Source: FEN-1191 sp036490715
Lineage (GTDB): Bacteria > Pseudomonadota > Gammaproteobacteria > Steroidobacterales > Steroidobacteraceae
Direction: 5' to 3'
NCBI GenBank assembly: GCA_036490715.1
Contig: DASXDL010000030.1
Location: 1 to 64,000, forward strand
Length of the DNA: 64,000 bases
In this document: one piece after another, positions 40,634 through 50,034 of the stretch
Position numbering within the stretch: position 1 is the first letter of the stretch
Layout of the letters: every line of letters begins with the position of its first letter
Position numbers and translations under genes: made by a program
Notes under the pieces: model-generated
What the model was told of the DNA's origin: nothing
The model's input: only the letters and a program-made list of their open reading frames with translations
Database searches by the model: none

Positions 40634-42742
40634 TTAGCGGGTGCCGGCCGCCGCCTTGTCCTGCTGCGCCACCGAGATGATCCAGGAGCGCACCGCGGCC
40701 GCCTGCGTGCGATCCAGCACATCGGCGAACGATGCCATGCCCTGATTCTTGAGCGCTCCGCCGAGTACCACGTCGAACCAGCCATCGCTGGCCAAGAGCG
40801 GACTGGCGCGCAGATCGGGCGTCACGCCGCCGGAATAGGCCCGCGAGCCGTGACAGTCGCCGCAGAAGTTGGCGTACAGCCCATGCCCGGTGGCGAGTGT
40901 GGCCGGATCCGCGCTGACATCCGGTGGATTGAGCACCAGCGTGCTGCCGGGCGTCGCCGGCAAAGTCAGGCGGCCGCCGAGTTTGTAGACCAGCAGCCGA
41001 CTGACGTTGCGCTGCCGACCGGACCGATCGGACATCTCGCCGGCGACCAGCGGAAACACACCGCCCCAACCGGCCAGTATCGCGACGTACTGCACGCCGT
41101 TGACTTCATAAGTGATCGGGCCTGCCAGCACGCCGGTCTGCGCGGCTTGTGACCACAGGCGTGCACCGGTGTCGGCCCGATAGGCCACGAACTCGCCGGC
41201 GGCGTTGCCCTCAAACAGCAGATTGCCGCCGGTGCTCAGCAGGCCACCGTTCCACGGCCCTTTCAGATCGACGTGCCAGGCCTCGCGCCCCAGCGACGGA
41301 TTCCACGCCAGCAGCGAGCCCTTTAAGCTGGCGGCGATCTTGGCGCGCGCCGCCGCATCCGGCGGCAGATCGCCGGCCAGTTTGTCGAGGCCGTTGTTCA
41401 TGCCGCGCGGCTTGGGATCAAAGCTTGATGCGCCGACATAAGGAAACCCGGTCTCATTGGCCGGAATGTAGACCAGACCGGTCTGCGGGCTGTACGACAT
41501 CGGCTGCCAGCTGTGTGCGCCCATCGCCCCCGGCACTGACACCCACGGCTTGCCGGTGCGGGTATAGCGCGCCGCCGGGTTTTCAACCGGCCGCCCGGTT
41601 TTAAGATCGATGCGCGAGGCCCAGTTCACCGTCGCGAACGGCTTGGCCGACAGCAGCTTGCCGGTCTTGCGGTCAAGCACATAGAAGAAGCCATCCTTGG
41701 GCGCCTGCATCAGCACTTTGCGCAACTGCCCGCCGATCTTGATGTCCGCCAGAATGATCTGCTGCGTGGCCGAGTAATCCCATTCGTCACCCGGGACCAG
41801 CTGGTAGTGCCAGACGTACTCGCCGGTCTCGGGCCGCAGCGCGATGATCGATGTCAGGAATAGATTGTCGCCGTGGTTCTCGCTGCGATATTTCGCGTTC
41901 CACGGATCGCCGTTGTCGGTACCGAAATAGAGCAGGTCGAGCTGCGGGTCGTAGGCGATCGCGTCCCAGGTGGTGCCGCCGCCGCCGAACTTCCACCACT
42001 GTCCGCTCCAGGTATGGGCCGCCTTGGCCAGAATCGGCGCCTCGAACGGCTTGGATGGATCGCCGGGGATCGTGTAGAAGCGCCACACCAGCTTGCCGGT
42101 GGCACTGTCGTACGCCGACAGGTAGCCGCGCGAGTTGTACTCACCGCCGCTCATGCCGATGATCACGCGGTCCTTAACGACGCGCGGTGCCTGCGTGATG
42201 GTCATGCGCTTGGCAGGATCGGTGGTCTGCACGCTCCAGCGCGGCATGCCGTTGGCGGCGTCGAGCGCGATCAGCCGGCCGTCCAGCGTGCCGACGTAGA
42301 CGCTGCCCTTCCACGCCGCGACGCCGCGACTGACCGCGTCACAGCAGATGTTCGGCCCGATGGCGCGCGGTACCTGCGGATCGAATGACCACAGCAGCTT
42401 GCCGCTGGCGGCGTCGTACGCCTTCACCATGCTCCAGGCGGTCGAGGTGTACAGCACGCCATCGACGACCAGCGGCGTTCCCTCCTGGCCGCGATTGGTA
42501 TCCAGATCGGCGAACCAGGCCAACCCGAGCTGCTGCACGTTGTCGGCATTGATCTGCGTCAGCGGACTGAAACGCTGTTCGTCGTAGGTGCGGCCGTAGC
42601 TCATCCAGTTGGCCCCGTCAGCAGCCGCTTGGGTCAGCCGGCTGGCATCGACGGCGGCCGGGCCGGCCAGAGCCTGGAGGCATAGGCCGAGCCCGAGCAG
42701 GCTGGCGGCCGCACGCGCTGTATAGATATGGAGTCGATGCAT
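40634..42742 (-). CDS. PQQ-dependent quinohaemoprotein alcohol dehydrogenase (type II) with fused cytochrome c
   Basis: This 702-residue periplasmic enzyme has a signal peptide ending ALAGP. The eight-bladed PQQ propeller carries the vicinal disulfide Cys133-Cys134 (NICCDAVSRG), metal ligands Glu201 (GGEYNSRG) and Asn277 (TDNGDPWN), the catalytic Asp322 (GDEWDYSATQ) and W-motifs such as GGTTWDAIAYD. Two residues after the catalytic Asp is Ser324, not Asp, so this is the calcium-type and not the lanthanide-type enzyme. A C-terminal cytochrome c domain has haem motif CGDCH (627-631) and Met669 as likely axial ligand. The true start is ATG 42742 with GGGGA upstream; the open frame to 43171 is antisense to the lipoprotein gene. 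No pqq genes are nearby. Confidence 0.92.
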   Translation of the reverse strand: MHRLHIYTARAAASLLGLGLCLQALAGPAAVDASRLTQAAADGANWMSYGRTYDEQRFSPLTQINADNVQQLGLAWFADLDTNRGQEGTPLVVDGVLYTSTAWSMVKAYDAASGKLLWSFDPQVPRAIGPNICCDAVSRGVAAWKGSVYVGTLDGRLIALDAANGMPRWSVQTTDPAKRMTITQAPRVVKDRVIIGMSGGEYNSRGYLSAYDSATGKLVWRFYTIPGDPSKPFEAPILAKAAHTWSGQWWKFGGGGTTWDAIAYDPQLDLLYFGTDNGDPWNAKYRSENHGDNLFLTSIIALRPETGEYVWHYQLVPGDEWDYSATQQIILADIKIGGQLRKVLMQAPKDGFFYVLDRKTGKLLSAKPFATVNWASRIDLKTGRPVENPAARYTRTGKPWVSVPGAMGAHSWQPMSYSPQTGLVYIPANETGFPYVGASSFDPKPRGMNNGLDKLAGDLPPDAAARAKIAASLKGSLLAWNPSLGREAWHVDLKGPWNGGLLSTGGNLLFEGNAAGEFVAYRADTGARLWSQAAQTGVLAGPITYEVNGVQYVAILAGWGGVFPLVAGEMSDRSGRQRNVSRLLVYKLGGRLTLPATPGSTLVLNPPDVSADPATLATGHGLYANFCGDCHGSRAYSGGVTPDLRASPLLASDGWFDVVLGGALKNQGMASFADVLDRTQAAAVRSWIISVAQQDKAAAGTR

Positions 42743-42828
42743 CCGAAGTCCCCGTCCTGGATGGCGCAACCTACGACATCTGCCGGCCGCTGGGCAACGC
42801 GCGTTGGCAAGCTGTAAAAGTTTGCAGG

Positions 42829-42857
42829 TTGACCCTGGTGCTTGAACGGGGTTTAAA
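42829..42857 (+). promoter_or_regulatory. Sigma-70-like promoter of the lipoprotein gene
   Basis: TTGACC (42829-42834) and TTTAAA (42852-42857) are separated by 17 bases, giving a start about 32 bases before the ATG at 42896. The 153-base gap between the divergent PQQ dehydrogenase and the lipoprotein gene holds nothing else I recognise. Confidence 0.55.
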
Positions 42858-42895
42858 GGCTCCGCGGGCAACGTACCCGTGACAGGGAGTCCAAC

Positions 42896-43624
42896 ATGAG
42901 ATGGGGGCATCTTGCGGCGGCCGCTTGTGCTGTCGTCGCGACCGGCTGTGCCACGGTCAATCACATGGCACTCGACAAATCCACCAAGTCGATCGATACC
43001 AGCAGCAAGTCGGTCGTCCTGCTGACGCTCGACATCTATCGTCGCGACAAGAGTCATTTCTCGCTCCAACCGTTTGTTGTGCAATTCGAAAAGCCCGGCG
43101 CTTCGTCCAAGGCCGACCGGCAAAACTTCGTGTTGGGAAAGCAAGACGCCGTATCGTCCGACGACGGCCACACGCTGTATCTGGTGCGGGCAGCGCTGGC
43201 GCCGGGCCGTTACCGCCTGATGGGCGTGGTTGGACGATCAATGGTGTTCCCGATCATCGGCACGTTTGAGGTGCCGCTACTGCTCGACTTCGATCTTGCG
43301 CCGGGAACGGTCAGCTACCGCGGCCGCGTCACCGCGATGCTGCGGCCGCGGGAGGAAAATGAATTTCGCGCCGGGCCGATGATTCCTTTGATCGATCAGG
43401 CGGCCGCGGGTTTGTCCACCGGTACCTGGGAGGTTACGGTCGAAGACCTAAGCGATCAGGACCTGCCCCGATTCACCACGCTCTATCCGGTATTGGCGAG
43501 TGTGACGATCGCGCCCGCGGTGTTGCCGCCGTTTGACCGGCAGGCGGCACAACGATGGTGGCAGGGCAGCTCGGCATCGGAGCAGGGCAGCACACCCGCG
43601 ACAACCGCGAGCGCCAGCAAGTAG
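42896..43624 (+). CDS. Lipoprotein of unknown function
   Basis: This 242-residue protein has AGGGAG six bases before ATG 42896 and a lipoprotein signal ending VVATGC (Cys18). The mature part is predicted to be beta-rich: VVLLTLDIYRRDKSHFSLQP, RAALAPGRYRLMGVVGRSMVF and FDLAPGTVSYRGRVTAML. The 'LAPGRY' and 'TVSYRG' phrases resemble carbohydrate-binding or DUF-type Ig-like folds found in small outer-membrane lipoproteins. It ends in a Ser/Thr-rich tail. No conserved partner is near: the gene is divergent from the PQQ dehydrogenase and convergent, one base apart, with the efflux operon. Confidence 0.8.
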   Translation: MRWGHLAAAACAVVATGCATVNHMALDKSTKSIDTSSKSVVLLTLDIYRRDKSHFSLQPFVVQFEKPGASSKADRQNFVLGKQDAVSSDDGHTLYLVRAALAPGRYRLMGVVGRSMVFPIIGTFEVPLLLDFDLAPGTVSYRGRVTAMLRPREENEFRAGPMIPLIDQAAAGLSTGTWEVTVEDLSDQDLPRFTTLYPVLASVTIAPAVLPPFDRQAAQRWWQGSSASEQGSTPATTASASK

Positions 43625-43625
43625 A

Positions 43626-45074
43626 TCACTGCTCGGAAGACTCCGGCGCCGTTCCCATGGCCTGAAACAGCCCGGCGGTATCGACCAGCCGGGCCGATCG
43701 CTGCTGGATCTCGCTGAGTGCGGCGTTCTGCCAGCGCTGCTCGCTTGCGACCGTGGCGGGATAGGACAGTGCCCCGAGCAGATAGCGGCTGTGGCTGTCG
43801 GTGAATGATTGATGAGCGATGGCAGCGGCCAGCTGCGCTGACTGTAGCGCGCGGGCGTCCTGATCGAGCGCGGTGAGCGTATCGGCGACGTTCTGGAAGG
43901 CGTTGAGCACGATCTGCTGGTACTGCGCGATGCTCGCCTGGTACTGCGCCAGCGCCGCCTTGCGCTGTTGCAGCAGCGCACGGCCGTGAAAGATCGGCTG
44001 CGTCAGGGTGGCGCCGGCACTCCAGACCTTGCTCTGCGGCGTGAACAGCGCAGCGCTGTGGAAGCTCTCCGAGCCGAGCGATGCGGACAGCGAGATGCGC
44101 GGGAACAGCTCGGCGGTGGCGACGCCCACCTGCGCGGCGGCCGCGTGCACCACGGCATCGGCGGCCAGGATGTCGGGCCGCTGCCGCAGCAGATCCGAAG
44201 GCACGCTGATCGGCAGCTCGACCGGCAGCTGCAGCTGCGCAAGCGACAGCGCCATGGGCGCCTGGTCGGGCGTGCGTCCCATCAGTACCGCCAGCGCATG
44301 CCGGGCGTGCAGGCTCTGCGCACGCACTGTGGCCATCGAGCTATCGAGCGCGGCGGCGCTCTGCTGCGCGCTCAGCACTTCATCGTTGGAGCTCGCGCCG
44401 CTGCGATAGGATTTTTCGCTCAGCTCGGCTTGCTCGTGCAGCAGCGCGGCCACGCGCTCATCGACCGATAGCGAGTCATTGAGCGCGGCGGCGTTGATGG
44501 CCGCGATCACGATGTTGGCCGCGAGCGCGCGGCGCGCCCCCTGCAGCTGCCAGGCCTGCTGATCGAGCTGTGCCGCGGCCTCGCGCACCGCGTAGCGCGC
44601 CGCGCCGAACAGATCGAAGCTGTAGCTCAGGGTCAGGTCACCGGCGAACACGTCGTACAGGTTGGTCGGCGGCCCGAAGTCGGGAAATCCGAGTGCGCGC
44701 TGCCGGCTGACCTGGCCACCGGCATCGATCGAGGGCAGCAGCGCCTCGCCCACCTCGGCTCGAAACTGTGCCCGTCCTGCCTCCCAGGTGTGCTGCACGG
44801 CGACCAACGAAGCATTGTTGCGCAGCCCCTCATCGACCCAGGCGTTGAGCGTGTCCGATCCATACAGCCGCCACCAGTCCGGGACCAGCGGCGCGCCACT
44901 GCGCAGATGCTGTGCGACGCCGGCGGCCTCGACGGTGATGTCAGACGCTGGCTCGGCCGCATACGTCGGCGTGGTTTTTGCCGCGGGCGGTTCAACGCGC
45001 GGCGCGAACGCGCAGGCCGTCAGCATCAGCGACAGCGTCGCGGCGAGAAGCCAAGCACGTCGACGGCCGTTCAT
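43626..45074 (-). CDS. RND efflux outer-membrane lipoprotein (NodT/OprM family)
   Basis: This 482-residue TolC-like channel lipoprotein has lipobox LTAC (Cys21) and two outer-membrane-factor repeats (for example NASLVAVQHTWEAGRAQFRAEVGEALLPSID, split here, and AQVGVATAELFPRISL), plus ADLL(R)QRPDI motif near residue 295. It is the third gene of the efflux operon, overlapping the RND pump gene by ATGA. It forms the exit duct of the tripartite pump. Confidence 0.93.
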   Translation of the reverse strand: MNGRRRAWLLAATLSLMLTACAFAPRVEPPAAKTTPTYAAEPASDITVEAAGVAQHLRSGAPLVPDWWRLYGSDTLNAWVDEGLRNNASLVAVQHTWEAGRAQFRAEVGEALLPSIDAGGQVSRQRALGFPDFGPPTNLYDVFAGDLTLSYSFDLFGAARYAVREAAAQLDQQAWQLQGARRALAANIVIAAINAAALNDSLSVDERVAALLHEQAELSEKSYRSGASSNDEVLSAQQSAAALDSSMATVRAQSLHARHALAVLMGRTPDQAPMALSLAQLQLPVELPISVPSDLLRQRPDILAADAVVHAAAAQVGVATAELFPRISLSASLGSESFHSAALFTPQSKVWSAGATLTQPIFHGRALLQQRKAALAQYQASIAQYQQIVLNAFQNVADTLTALDQDARALQSAQLAAAIAHQSFTDSHSRYLLGALSYPATVASEQRWQNAALSEIQQRSARLVDTAGLFQAMGTAPESSEQ

Positions 45075-48000
45075 GGCGCCACTCCATTGACTCGCTCATC
45101 GGCGCGGACTCTGAACCACGCTGCGTACAGTGCCGGCAGGAAGAACAATGTCAGCACCGTGGCCACGGTGATACCGCCCATCAGGGCAGTGGCCATCGGC
45201 CCGAAGAAGTTACTGCGCAGCAGCGGTATCAGCGCCAGCACCGCCGCCGCCGCGGTCAGCGTGATCGGGCGGAAGCGCCGTACGGTCGAATCCACCACCG
45301 CGTGCCAGCGATCATGGCCGGCGCGGATGTCCTGCTCGATCTGATCCAGCAGGATCACGGAATTGCGCATGATGATGCCAAACATTGCGATCGTGCCCAG
45401 CAACGCCACGAAACCAAACGGCTTGCCGAACAGCAGCAGCGTGCCGACCACGCCGATCAGTCCCAGCGGTGCCGTCAGCACCACCATCACGGTGCGGCTG
45501 AAGCTTTGCAGCTGGATCATCAGCAACGTCAGCACCGCGATCAGCATCACCGGCATCTGCACGTTGATGGAGTTCTGTGCCTTGGCATTCTCCTCGACCG
45601 GGCCTCCGACCTCGATGTGATAGCCGACCGGCAGCTGCGCTCGCAGCTTGGTGAGCTTGCGATACACCTGGTTGGTGACGTCGAGCCCCTGGGCGCCAGC
45701 GCGCGTCACGGCCTGCACCGTGATCGACGGCTGGCGATCGCGTTCCCAGATCACCCCGTATTCCAGACCGTAGCGAACCTGGCCGAGTTGACCGAGCGCG
45801 ATGGCTTCACCGCCGGGCGTCGGAATCGCCAACTGCTCGATGCGATCGGGGTTGATGCGTTGCGCCTGCGGTGCGCGCAGATCGATCGGTATCAGCTTGT
45901 CGCGCTCGCGGTACTGACTGGCGGTGCTGCCCGACAGGCTCATGTTCAGAAATTGGGCGATATCCTGCGAGCTTAGGCCCAGCTGTCGAGCCTTGACCTG
46001 ATCGACCTCGAAGCTCACTGAGCGCTCGGCCGGCTCGTCCCAGTCGAACTGGACGTTGCGCGCACCGGCATTGGCGCGCATCACCGCCTCGACCTGCTCG
46101 GCCAGGCCGCGCACCACGGCGATGTCATCGCCGGTGACCCGGATCTGGATCGGGTAGCCGACCGGTGGGCCCGATTCCAGTCGGCTCACGCGCGTGCGCA
46201 CCGCCGGGAAGTCGCGCGCCAGCACCGGCTCGAGCCAGGCCGCGAGCTGCTCGCGCTGTTTGACGCTCTTGGCCGTGATCAGAAACTGCGAAAAGTTCGG
46301 CAGCGACAGCTGCTGATCCAGCGGCAAATAGAAGCGCGGCGCGCCGCTGCCGACGAAGCTGGCGAAACTGTCGATCTCGGGCCGATCCTTTATGGTCGTC
46401 TCCAGGCGTTGTACCTGGCGCAGTGAGGCATCGATCGAGGCGCCCTCCGGCAAGCGCAGATCCACCAGCAGTTCCGGCCGATCCGAGCTCGGGAAAAATT
46501 GCTGCGGCACCAGCGTGAATGCCGCCAATGCCACGAAGAACAGCAGCACCGTCAGGCCGAGCACCAGCAGCCGACGTCGCAGGCAGAAATCCACCCAGCC
46601 GCGAAAGCGGCGGTAGAACGGCGTGTCATAGATGTCGCCCTGAGCGCGCACGGCGGACGCTGCCGCGTGGGTGCCGTGCTCGGGCAGCAGGTGATAACCG
46701 AGCAGCGGGATGACCACGACCGCCGCCAGCCACGACAGCAGCAGCGCAATCGCGCAGACCTGGGCGATCGCGCGGGTATATTCGCCGGTACTCGAACGCG
46801 CCAGCGCGATCGGCAGGAATCCGGACACGGTCACCAGCGTGCCGGTCAGCATCGGAAATGCGGTGCTGGTGTAGGCGAAGGCGGCGGCCCGCAGGCGCGA
46901 CCACCCCTGCTCGAGCTTCACCGACATCATCTCGACCGAGATGATGGCATCGTCAACCAGCAGTCCCAGACCCAGGATCAGCGTGCCGAGCGATACCTTG
47001 TCGAGTCCGATGTCGAGCAGGTTCATGCACAGCGCGGTCGCGGCCAGCACGAACGGAATCGAGATCACCACCACCATGCCGGTGCGCAGTCCCAGGCTCA
47101 CTAGACTCACCAGCAGCACAATCGCCACCGCTTCGGCCACCGATTCCAGGAAGTCGTCGACCGAGTGCGCAACCGCGCGCGGCATGCTGGTGACCAGGTT
47201 GAGCTTGAGGCCCGCGGGCAGACGTTGCTGCAGCTCGGCGGCTTTGCGCGCCAGCTCCTTGCCCAGTTCGATGACGTCGCCGCCCGGCTGCATCGTGATG
47301 CCGATGCCGAGCACCGGCTGTGATCGGAAGCGCATCTGCGCATCGGACGGCTCGTCGTAACCGCGGCGTATCGTCGCCACCTCGCCGAGATGGAAGCTCT
47401 GATTGTCGATCCGCAGCAGCAGCTCCTTGAGTGCCGCGACGCTGTCGAGCTGGCCGCTCGGACGCACGTAGATGCGATCATCGGCGGTGGTCAGCACGCC
47501 GGCGCCGAGCACCGCGTTCTGCTGCGCGATCGCCTGTGAGATTTGCTGCGGGCTGATGCCGAGCTTGGACAGGCGGGCATTGTCCAGATCGATGTAGATG
47601 CGCTGATTCTGATCGCCGATGAAATCGACCTTGGCGACCGCGTGCACGCGCAGCAGCTCGCTGCGCAACTGATCGGCGTAGTCATGCAGCTGCGCCGCGC
47701 TATAGCCGTCGCCCTCGAGCGCATACAGGTTGGCGTACACGTCGCCGAACTCGTCGTTGAAGAACGGTCCCTGCACGCCGACCGGTAGCTGATAGGCCAT
47801 GTCGCCGACTTTCTTTCGCACCTGATACCAGGTCGAGGGCACCGCGCTGGCGGGCGCCGAGTCCTTGATGTTGAAGAAGATCAGCGACTCGCCGGGGCGC
47901 GAGTAGCTGCGCAGAAAGTCGATCAGCGGCGTTTCCTGCAGCTTGCGCGCGATGCGGTCGGTCACCTGTTCCTGCACCTGCTTGGCATCGGCGCCGGGCC

Positions 48001-48217
48001 AGTAGGTCTGGATGACCATCACTTTGAAGGTGAACGGTGGATCCTCGGACTGCGACAGGCTGCGATACGACAGCAGGCCGAACAGCGCCAGCATCGCCAT
48101 CAGGAAAAACACGAACGACTGGTGATTGAGCGCCCAGGCCGACAGATTGAAGCCGGAAGTCGCGGCCGTGGCCGCGTCCGGTGCGTGGCCAGCGGTGGCG
48201 CTGGTCGTATCGCTCAC
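45071..48217 (-). CDS. RND-family multidrug efflux pump (AcrB-like inner-membrane transporter)
   Basis: This 1048-residue proton-driven transporter has the first TM helix at about 35-55 (SFVFFLMAMLALFGLLSYRS), two periplasmic porter regions, and the TM4 proton-relay pair in LGLLVDDAIISVEMM. The second half ends RNSVILLDQIEQDI, RFRPITLTAAAA and FFLPALYAAWFR. Start GTG 48217 overlaps the stop of the adaptor gene as GTGA; the frame reads further upstream only as shadow. The 'SLSQSEDPPFTFKVMVIQTYWPGA' N-terminal region (seen in two parts) puts it in the group annotated as acriflavin-resistance/HAE1 pumps of broad specificity. Confidence 0.94.
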   Translation of the reverse strand: MSDTTSATAGHAPDAATAATSGFNLSAWALNHQSFVFFLMAMLALFGLLSYRSLSQSEDPPFTFKVMVIQTYWPGADAKQVQEQVTDRIARKLQETPLIDFLRSYSRPGESLIFFNIKDSAPASAVPSTWYQVRKKVGDMAYQLPVGVQGPFFNDEFGDVYANLYALEGDGYSAAQLHDYADQLRSELLRVHAVAKVDFIGDQNQRIYIDLDNARLSKLGISPQQISQAIAQQNAVLGAGVLTTADDRIYVRPSGQLDSVAALKELLLRIDNQSFHLGEVATIRRGYDEPSDAQMRFRSQPVLGIGITMQPGGDVIELGKELARKAAELQQRLPAGLKLNLVTSMPRAVAHSVDDFLESVAEAVAIVLLVSLVSLGLRTGMVVVISIPFVLAATALCMNLLDIGLDKVSLGTLILGLGLLVDDAIISVEMMSVKLEQGWSRLRAAAFAYTSTAFPMLTGTLVTVSGFLPIALARSSTGEYTRAIAQVCAIALLLSWLAAVVVIPLLGYHLLPEHGTHAAASAVRAQGDIYDTPFYRRFRGWVDFCLRRRLLVLGLTVLLFFVALAAFTLVPQQFFPSSDRPELLVDLRLPEGASIDASLRQVQRLETTIKDRPEIDSFASFVGSGAPRFYLPLDQQLSLPNFSQFLITAKSVKQREQLAAWLEPVLARDFPAVRTRVSRLESGPPVGYPIQIRVTGDDIAVVRGLAEQVEAVMRANAGARNVQFDWDEPAERSVSFEVDQVKARQLGLSSQDIAQFLNMSLSGSTASQYRERDKLIPIDLRAPQAQRINPDRIEQLAIPTPGGEAIALGQLGQVRYGLEYGVIWERDRQPSITVQAVTRAGAQGLDVTNQVYRKLTKLRAQLPVGYHIEVGGPVEENAKAQNSINVQMPVMLIAVLTLLMIQLQSFSRTVMVVLTAPLGLIGVVGTLLLFGKPFGFVALLGTIAMFGIIMRNSVILLDQIEQDIRAGHDRWHAVVDSTVRRFRPITLTAAAAVLALIPLLRSNFFGPMATALMGGITVATVLTLFFLPALYAAWFRVRADERVNGVAP

Positions 48218-49329
48218 AGCGGCGAGTCGTCCGGATGCGGCGGCGCGACCGGCTCGACCTTCTCGCCCGCGCTCACCGTGTGCACGCCCTGCATGAGTAC
48301 GCGCTCGCCGCCGTTGAGCCCGGCGCTGATCCACACATCGTGATCGCCGTAGCGGCTGACCGTTACGCCGCGCAGCTCGAGGGTGGAATCGGCCGGCCTG
48401 ACTACCCACACCGCGGGCCGCTCCTTGTCGTGAAACAGCGCAGTGGCCGGAATGCGCACCGCGCTGACTGCGCCGCCGGCCGGCGCCAGCGCCACCTGCG
48501 CAGTCATGCCGAGCGGCAACTCGCGTCCGCCCGCATCGAGCGCGATCTTTACGCGATAGCTGCGCGATTGAGCGTCGGCGGCCGGCGCGATATCGCGCAC
48601 CTGGCCGGTAAATCGTCTGCCCGGCAGCGACGGCAGCAGCACGCTGGCTCCCTGGCCGACCGCCACCTGCGCCAGCTGCACCTCCGGCACCCCGATATAG
48701 ACGTCGCGCTCGCCGGACCATGCGAACCCGAACACCGTCTGGCCGGCCGCCAGCACCTGGCCGACCTCGGCCTGCTCGCTGGTGATGCTGCCGTCATGCT
48801 CAGCCACCAGTGTGTTGTAGCGCAGCTGGTTTCGCGCCAGCGCCAGCTGCTCGCGCGCCTGATCGCGCGCCGCGAGCGCCGACGCGTAGGCGTTGTGGGT
48901 CTGGTCGAGTTGCAGCTGACTGATCAGATTCTGCGCCGACTGGGCTTCGTCGCGATCGCGCTGTGCGGTGGCGAAGCTCAGGGCGTGCTCGGCCGCATCG
49001 AGCCCAGCCTGCGCGGAGGCCACCGATTTGGCGGCATCGGCGGCATCCAGCCGCGCCAGCACCTGGCCCTGTCTGACCCGATCACCGAGGTGCGCGCTGC
49101 GGGCTGCGAGCTGACCGGCGACGCGAAACGACAGCGGCATCTCGTAGCGCGAGTGCAGCTCGCCCGGAAACTGCGCCGCCAGTCCCATATCGGCCGCCGC
49201 CACCGGCAGCGCGATGACCGGCTGGGCGGCTTCGGTGGCGGCTGGCTGACGGCTGCAGCCGGCCGCGGCCAGCAGCGCCCATGCCAGGGTGATCCGCACC
49301 GCACCGCGCTTGCTATATCGGTAATGCAT
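48214..49329 (-). CDS. RND efflux periplasmic adaptor (membrane fusion protein)
   Basis: This 371-residue adaptor is a lipoprotein (lipobox LAAAGC, Cys25). It shows the beta-barrel/lipoyl halves (FRVAGQLAARSAHLGDRVRQGQVLARLD and YNTLVAEHDGSITSEQAEVGQVL) flanking an alpha-helical hairpin with heptad-like Ala/Gln/Leu residues (about 95-165). ATG 49329 has GGGAGGAG about eight bases upstream. It is the first gene of the adaptor-pump-channel operon and is read from a promoter whose spacer holds the TetR operator. Confidence 0.94.
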   Translation of the reverse strand: MHYRYSKRGAVRITLAWALLAAAGCSRQPAATEAAQPVIALPVAAADMGLAAQFPGELHSRYEMPLSFRVAGQLAARSAHLGDRVRQGQVLARLDAADAAKSVASAQAGLDAAEHALSFATAQRDRDEAQSAQNLISQLQLDQTHNAYASALAARDQAREQLALARNQLRYNTLVAEHDGSITSEQAEVGQVLAAGQTVFGFAWSGERDVYIGVPEVQLAQVAVGQGASVLLPSLPGRRFTGQVRDIAPAADAQSRSYRVKIALDAGGRELPLGMTAQVALAPAGGAVSAVRIPATALFHDKERPAVWVVRPADSTLELRGVTVSRYGDHDVWISAGLNGGERVLMQGVHTVSAGEKVEPVAPPHPDDSPL

Positions 49330-49360
49330 TGCCGCGCTCCTCCCAGTCGGCGAGATTCTA

Positions 49361-49374
49361 ATACCGACTGGTAT
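49361..49374. promoter_or_regulatory. Likely TetR operator in overlapping divergent promoters
   Basis: ATACC-gact-GGTAT is a perfect inverted repeat with a four-base centre. On the efflux strand it lies between a -35-like ATTGTA (49385-49380) and -10 TATTAG (49363-49358), spacer 16. On the regulator strand it lies between TTCTAA (49356-49361, partly overlapping) and -10 TACAAT (49380-49385), spacer 18. A repressor bound here would block both directions. Confidence 0.65.
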
Positions 49375-49425
49375 CCGAATACAATTACGTATGCAAAGTG
49401 GAACGAGCGCGTGCTAGCATGCGCC

Positions 49426-50034
49426 ATGAGCCGCAAGAGACTGACGCGCGCCGAGAGCCGCGATATGACGCGCCGCCGGCTGCTGGACGCCGGCGCCGTG
49501 GTGATCGCGCGCCACGGTCTGAAGGGCGCCAGTGTCGAGGACATTGCCGCGCATGCCGGTTATACCCGCGGCGCGTTTCATTCGAACTTCCGCAGCAAAG
49601 TGGATCTGTTCATCGAGCTGCTGAAGCGCGATCACGAGGACATCCAGCAGGGTCTGCAGGGCATCATGGAGTCGGGGCTGCCGACTCACGACCTGCAGCG
49701 GCAGCTGCAGAACTTCTACAGTCAGCTGTACCGCGGCAGCATCAGCTACGTGCTGTGGGCCGAGGCGCGCCTGCAGGGGCTGCGCGATGCGCGCTTTCGT
49801 GCGCGTCTAAGCGCGCTGCTGCTGCAGAAGCGCGACATGATTGCGCACTTCATTCGGCGCTTCTATCAGATCAGTGGACATACCGCGCCGGCGCCGGCCG
49901 GCGACCTGGCCTTCACCACAATGGCGCTGATTGACGGTATGCGTTTTTTCAACGCCTGCATGCCCGAGGCGTTGCCCGACAAGAACATGCAGTCAGTGCT
50001 CGGTACGGTATTTAGTGCGACCTTCTTCGACTAA
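49426..50034 (+). CDS. TetR-family repressor, divergent to the RND operon
   Basis: This 202-residue regulator has an N-terminal helix-turn-helix in the TetR pattern (TRRRLLDAGAVVIARHGLKGASVEDIAAHAGYTRGAFHSNF, residues about 15-53, in short pieces) and a ligand-binding C-terminus. ATG 49426 is the first good start; the upstream frame is the antisense of the adaptor gene. Its position and the palindrome at 49361-49374 make it the probable repressor of the efflux operon and of itself. The inducer is unknown. Confidence 0.92.
   Translation: MSRKRLTRAESRDMTRRRLLDAGAVVIARHGLKGASVEDIAAHAGYTRGAFHSNFRSKVDLFIELLKRDHEDIQQGLQGIMESGLPTHDLQRQLQNFYSQLYRGSISYVLWAEARLQGLRDARFRARLSALLLQKRDMIAHFIRRFYQISGHTAPAPAGDLAFTTMALIDGMRFFNACMPEALPDKNMQSVLGTVFSATFFD

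Noticed and set aside
40634..42742. Lanthanide-dependent (XoxF/PedH-like) alcohol dehydrogenase
   Set aside because: The residue two after the catalytic Asp322 is Ser, not the Asp required for lanthanide coordination.
42743..43171. N-terminal extension of the PQQ dehydrogenase frame
   Set aside because: The signal peptide begins at ATG 42742, and the extension is antisense to the lipoprotein gene.
48218..48721. N-terminal extension of the RND pump frame into the adaptor gene
   Set aside because: It is antiparallel in reading phase to a recognisable membrane fusion protein; GTG 48217 with GTGA overlap gives the normal pump length.
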